From Bacillus coahuilensis m4-4 (lineage in GTDB: Bacteria > Bacillota > Bacilli > Bacillales > Bacillaceae_K), in contig NZ_ABFU01000050.3 of NCBI RefSeq assembly GCF_000171615.1, positions 1 through 38,369 of the forward strand: a stretch of 38,369 nucleotides of DNA, in the 5' to 3' direction. The notes beneath the pieces were generated by a model that made no database searches, was not told where the DNA came from, and was given only the letters and a program-made list of their open reading frames with translations. Positions 35,609-38,369 of the stretch are shown piece by piece (positions within the stretch are counted from its first letter, which is position 1; each line of letters opens with the position of its first letter). A program made the translations under genes and the position numbers.

Positions 35609-36196
35609 TTGAAAAGAAATAAGCCGAAATATAAACAAATTATTGATGCAGCCGTGATTGTCATCGCAGAAAATGGCTATCATCAAGCACAAGTATCAAA
35701 GATTGCAAAACAAGCAGGTGTGGCAGATGGAACAATTTATTTGTACTTCAAAAATAAAGAAGATATTCTTATCAGCATGTTTCGTGAAAAGATGGGATTA
35801 TTCATTGAAAAAACGGAAGAAGTAATTGCAGGGAAAAGTTCTTCTTCAGAGAAATTATTAGTTATGATAGAGAATCATTTTTCTATATTATGTGACGATC
35901 ATCATCTAGCGACGGTTACTCAGTTGGAGCTACGTCAGTCAAACAAAGAAATTCGATTGAAAATCAACGATGTGCTTAAGAAGTATTTAAAGCTTGTTGA
36001 TATGATATTGTACGAAGGAATTGACAGAGGTGAATTTGATCCAAGTCTAGATGTGCGTCTAACAAGACAAATGATTTTCGGAACGATTGATGAAATTGTC
36101 ACAACCTGGGTCATGAATGATCATAAATATGAACTTGCTGCTCTAGCTAAGCCGATCCATCAGATAATCTTGCGAGGTTGTCAAGCTCACCAATAA
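35609..36196 (+). CDS. fadR: TetR-family fatty-acid degradation repressor FadR
   Basis: A 195-residue repressor. The N-terminal helix-turn-helix VSKIAKQAGVADGTIYLYFK is nearly invariant in Bacillus FadR/YsiA, and the ligand domain carries VTQLELRQSNKEIR and RQMIFGTIDEIVTTWVMND. Long-chain acyl-CoA binding releases it from DNA and induces beta-oxidation genes. The frame is open to 35573, but that would start within the operator. TTG 35609 with GGAAGGTGA gives the family start MKRNKPKYKQIIDAA. It heads the fadR-fadB-etfB-etfA group. Confidence 0.94.
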   Translation: MKRNKPKYKQIIDAAVIVIAENGYHQAQVSKIAKQAGVADGTIYLYFKNKEDILISMFREKMGLFIEKTEEVIAGKSSSSEKLLVMIENHFSILCDDHHLATVTQLELRQSNKEIRLKINDVLKKYLKLVDMILYEGIDRGEFDPSLDVRLTRQMIFGTIDEIVTTWVMNDHKYELAALAKPIHQIILRGCQAHQ

Positions 36197-36211
36197 GTAG
36201 GAGGAATTGTT

Positions 36212-36985
36212 TTGGAATTTTTTAGCATAGAAGTAGAAAAGGGAATTGGATTAATTACATTAAATAGACCACCTGCTAATGCACTTAGTAGTTCAGTTTT
36301 AATGGAATTAAATGATGTGTTAGATGAGGTAGAGAACAATGATGACATTCGTGTTCTACTCCTACATGGTGAAGGCAGATTCTTTTCTGCCGGCGCAGAT
36401 ATTAAAGAGTTCCTAAGCGTCGAGGATGCAAAAGGATTTGCTAGTCTTGCTGGCCGTGGTCAAGGTTTGTTTGAACGAGTGGAGAACTTTGGAAAGCCAG
36501 TTGTTGCTGCCATCCATGGTGCAGCACTTGGCGGAGGGCTTGAATTAGCGATGAGTTGTCATATCCGATATGTTACCCATTCAGCTAAACTAGGACTTCC
36601 AGAACTTCAGTTAGGACTAGTGCCTGGATTTGCAGGTTCACAGCGCCTTCCTCATTTAGTGGGAAGAGCCAAGGCTGCTGAGATGCTTTTCACAAGTGAG
36701 CCAATTACGGGTGAAGAAGCAGTGAAGTGGGGTCTAGCGAATGCAAGCTTTTCAGATGAAGAGCTTATGACAAAGACTACCGAGCTATGTGAGAAGATTG
36801 CGAGTAAAAGTCCAATTGCGCTAAAGGCTACTTCGAAGCTATTATCTTACACAAAATCAAATCGTTTCTATGAAGGGGTAAATCAAGAAGCTGATTTGTT
36901 TGGTGAATGCTTTATGTCTGAAGATGGCAAAGAAGGAATCACAGCGTTCCTTGAAAAACGTAAGCCTGAATTCAAAGGCAAGTAA
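36212..36985 (+). CDS. fadB: Enoyl-CoA hydratase
   Basis: A 257-residue crotonase that hydrates trans-2-enoyl-CoA in beta-oxidation. The oxyanion-hole segments [11 protein letters not shown] and [19 protein letters not shown] and the catalytic glutamate in [20 protein letters not shown] are present. Only one of the two canonical glutamates can be placed with confidence. TTG 36212 follows AGGAGG, 15 bases after fadR, so it is under the same FadR control. Confidence 0.94.
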   Translation: MEFFSIEVEKGIGLITLNRPPANALSSSVLMELNDVLDEVENNDDIRVLLLHGEGRFFSAGADIKEFLSVEDAKGFASLAGRGQGLFERVENFGKPVVAAIHGAALGGGLELAMSCHIRYVTHSAKLGLPELQLGLVPGFAGSQRLPHLVGRAKAAEMLFTSEPITGEEAVKWGLANASFSDEELMTKTTELCEKIASKSPIALKATSKLLSYTKSNRFYEGVNQEADLFGECFMSEDGKEGITAFLEKRKPEFKGK

Positions 36986-36998
36986 CTAGGAGTATAGA

Positions 36999-37035
36999 GG
37001 AGGGCAGATCCGATCGATTTGCCCCACCTTTTACT
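36999..37035 (+). terminator. Weak hairpin between fadB and etfB
   Basis: GGAGGGCA and TTGCCCCACC arms enclose GATCCGATCGA and are followed by TTTTACT. It could partially terminate the fadR-fadB transcript ahead of etfB. Confidence 0.45.
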
Positions 37036-37105
37036 ATATATTTTTATCTAAAATATTCATAATCTTTCTAATGGAAAGAATGTTTACACTTTGGGAGGGG
37101 AAAAC

Positions 37106-37879
37106 ATGAACATCTTCGTATTGTTAAAAAGAACTTTTGACACAGAAGAGAAAATCACGTTAGCTGGCAATCAAATTAATGAAGACGGGGCAGAATTCAT
37201 CATCAATCCTTACGATGAGTATGCAGTCGAGGAAGCGATTCAGGTTCGTGATGAGCATGGCGGAGAAATTACAGTTGTATCGGTCGGCAATGAAGAAGCA
37301 GAGAAACAACTTCGAACAGCTTTAGCAATGGGTGCTGATAAAGCCGTTTTAATCAATATTGAAGACGATATTGAAGAAGGAGATCAATTTACAACAGCGG
37401 CTATTTTAGCTGAATACTTAAAGGAACAAGAAGTAGATTTAATTATCGCGGGGAATGTTGCGATTGATGGAGGTTCCGGTCAAGTTGGTCCTCGTGTTGC
37501 TGAACAATTAGGGATAAACTATGTGACAACGATTACGGAACTAACCATTGATGGTACGACAGTTTCAGTCACTCGTGATGTAGAAGGAGATACTGAAAAG
37601 ATTGAAACGAGCCTACCGCTATTAGTAACAGCGCAACAAGGTTTAAATGAACCTCGTTATCCTTCTTTGCCTGGTATTATGAAAGCCAAAAAGAAACCAT
37701 TAGATGAGTTAGAAATAGATGATTTAGACCTAGATGAAGACGATGTAGAAGCTAAAACGAAAACAATTGAAATCTTCTTACCTCCAAAGAAAGAAGCGGG
37801 GAAAGTGTTAGAGGGTGAAATTGCCGACCAAGTAAAGGAATTAGTAGGATTACTACATTCAGAAGCAAAGGTTATCTAA
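37106..37879 (+). CDS. etfB: Electron transfer flavoprotein beta subunit
   Basis: The 257-residue AMP-binding subunit of ETF, which takes electrons from acyl-CoA dehydrogenases to the respiratory chain. It shows NPYDEYAVEEAIQVRDEHGG, ALAMGADKAVLI, IIAGNVAIDGGSGQVGPRVAE (the ETF beta signature loop) and LPLLVTAQQGLNEPRYPSLP followed by KAKKKP. An in-frame GTG or TTG lies slightly upstream, but ATG 37106 follows GGGAGGGG and gives the family start MNIFVLLKRTFDTEEK. The gap to etfA is 35 bases. Confidence 0.95.
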   Translation: MNIFVLLKRTFDTEEKITLAGNQINEDGAEFIINPYDEYAVEEAIQVRDEHGGEITVVSVGNEEAEKQLRTALAMGADKAVLINIEDDIEEGDQFTTAAILAEYLKEQEVDLIIAGNVAIDGGSGQVGPRVAEQLGINYVTTITELTIDGTTVSVTRDVEGDTEKIETSLPLLVTAQQGLNEPRYPSLPGIMKAKKKPLDELEIDDLDLDEDDVEAKTKTIEIFLPPKKEAGKVLEGEIADQVKELVGLLHSEAKVI

Positions 37880-37914
37880 TTGACTACACAAGGACAAAAC
37901 GGGAGGTAGAAAAA

Positions 37915-38369
37915 ATGGGAAGAAAAGTGTTAGTACTTGGAGAAGTGCGTGACGGTTCACTACGTAATGTATCATTCGAAGCAATTGGGGCAGCAAAAAC
38001 AATTTCTGAAGGAGGAGAAGTAGTAGGGGTACTTGTTGGTCAGAGTGTAAGCGCTTTAGGTCAATCGCTTGTTCACTACGGAGCAGATCGTGTGGTAGTG
38101 GTGGAAGATGAAAAATTAGATCACTACACGCCAGACGGTTATGCGCAGGCTTTATTAGCTGTCATTGAACAAGAAAAACCTGAAGGTATTGTGTTTGGTC
38201 ATACAGCACTAGGTAAAGACCTATCACCAAAGATTGCTAGCAAGCTACATTCTGGTCTTGTGAGTGATGTAACGGCAATCGAAGAGGCTGGAGGAAACAT
38301 TGTTTTCACTCGCCCAATCTATTCTGGAAAAGCCTTTGAGAAGAAAATTGTGACAGATGGTCTAGTTTT
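37915..38369 (+). CDS. etfA: Electron transfer flavoprotein alpha subunit (partial, runs off the window)
   Basis: The first 151 codons of EtfA: ATG 37915 behind GGGAGG, MGRKVLVLGEVRDGSLRNVS, then AIGAAKTISEGGEVVGVLVG and FGHTALGKDLSPKIASKL, the N-terminal alpha-subunit domain. The FAD-binding C-terminal half lies beyond 38369. It forms the ETF heterodimer with EtfB and is in the same operon. No frame break is seen in the visible part. Confidence 0.95.
   Translation, partial: MGRKVLVLGEVRDGSLRNVSFEAIGAAKTISEGGEVVGVLVGQSVSALGQSLVHYGADRVVVVEDEKLDHYTPDGYAQALLAVIEQEKPEGIVFGHTALGKDLSPKIASKLHSGLVSDVTAIEEAGGNIVFTRPIYSGKAFEKKIVTDGLV

Overview
The window is a low-GC chromosomal segment from a spore-forming member of the Bacillaceae. 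The evidence is a SASP gene (sspI), a pheST T-box leader, a sigma-W type promoter, a FadR/YsiA type operator, and a gene order that follows the B. subtilis segment ysdA-ysdB ... sspI-ysgA-pheS-pheT-rnhC-zapA-yshB-polX-mutS2-yshE-lcfA-fadR-fadB-etfB-etfA. I cannot name the genus from the sequence.

Layout. 1-2050: DUF1294 membrane protein (ysdA), a VTT/TVP38-like membrane protein, ysdB on the minus strand behind a textbook sigma-W promoter, and a dimeric dUTPase. 2249-7580: a 20-codon ORF with a strong RBS, a 1031-residue GNAT fusion protein translationally coupled to an amidohydrolase, and a convergent MFS transporter. 7580-8090: a degenerate stretch with a probable histidine-kinase remnant. 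8093-12983: sspI (minus), the SPOUT rRNA methyltransferase ysgA, and the T-box controlled pheS-pheT operon. 13000-18060: an accessory insertion between pheT and rnhC (secreted lipase, Na/Ca antiporter, SRPBCC protein, GNAT, a 50-residue coiled-coil protein, a dead Nudix gene, cspD). 18074-24604: rnhC divergent from zapA-cvpA, then polX-mutS2-DUF350. 24617-28274: a 27-residue membrane peptide, a decayed interval, and a four-gene overlapping operon: unknown 152-aa protein, Gly-rich lipoprotein, glutathionylspermidine-synthase-like ATP-grasp enzyme, DUF350 membrane protein. 28354-28503: eight CCGCAC direct repeats with a 21-bp period. 28641-33671: a giant TPR protein with an embedded C39-like peptidase domain, a YjbR protein and a small membrane protein. 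33790-38369: the fatty-acid degradation cluster lcfA, fadR, fadB, etfB and the start of etfA.

How the genes work together. LcfA activates fatty acids to acyl-CoA, FadB hydrates enoyl-CoA, EtfAB accepts electrons from acyl-CoA dehydrogenase, and FadR represses the set until acyl-CoA appears. PheST charges tRNA-Phe and is controlled by uncharged tRNA-Phe through the T-box. RNase HIII, PolX and MutS2 are replication and repair factors. The most intriguing module is the lipoprotein/ATP-grasp/DUF350 operon, a Gram-positive counterpart of the enterobacterial yjfLMC/ygiBC type loci, in which I infer that the ATP-grasp enzyme may modify the Gly-rich C-terminal tail of the lipoprotein.

Quality caveat. 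I count 16 single-base homopolymer indels breaking ten genes, including the housekeeping gene pheT. Restoring one base each time gives normal-length, normal-sequence proteins, so these are most simply sequence errors. I annotate such genes as single CDS across the break. The Nudix, DJ-1/PfpI and histidine-kinase remnants look different (nonsense changes, missing halves) and are called true pseudogenes.
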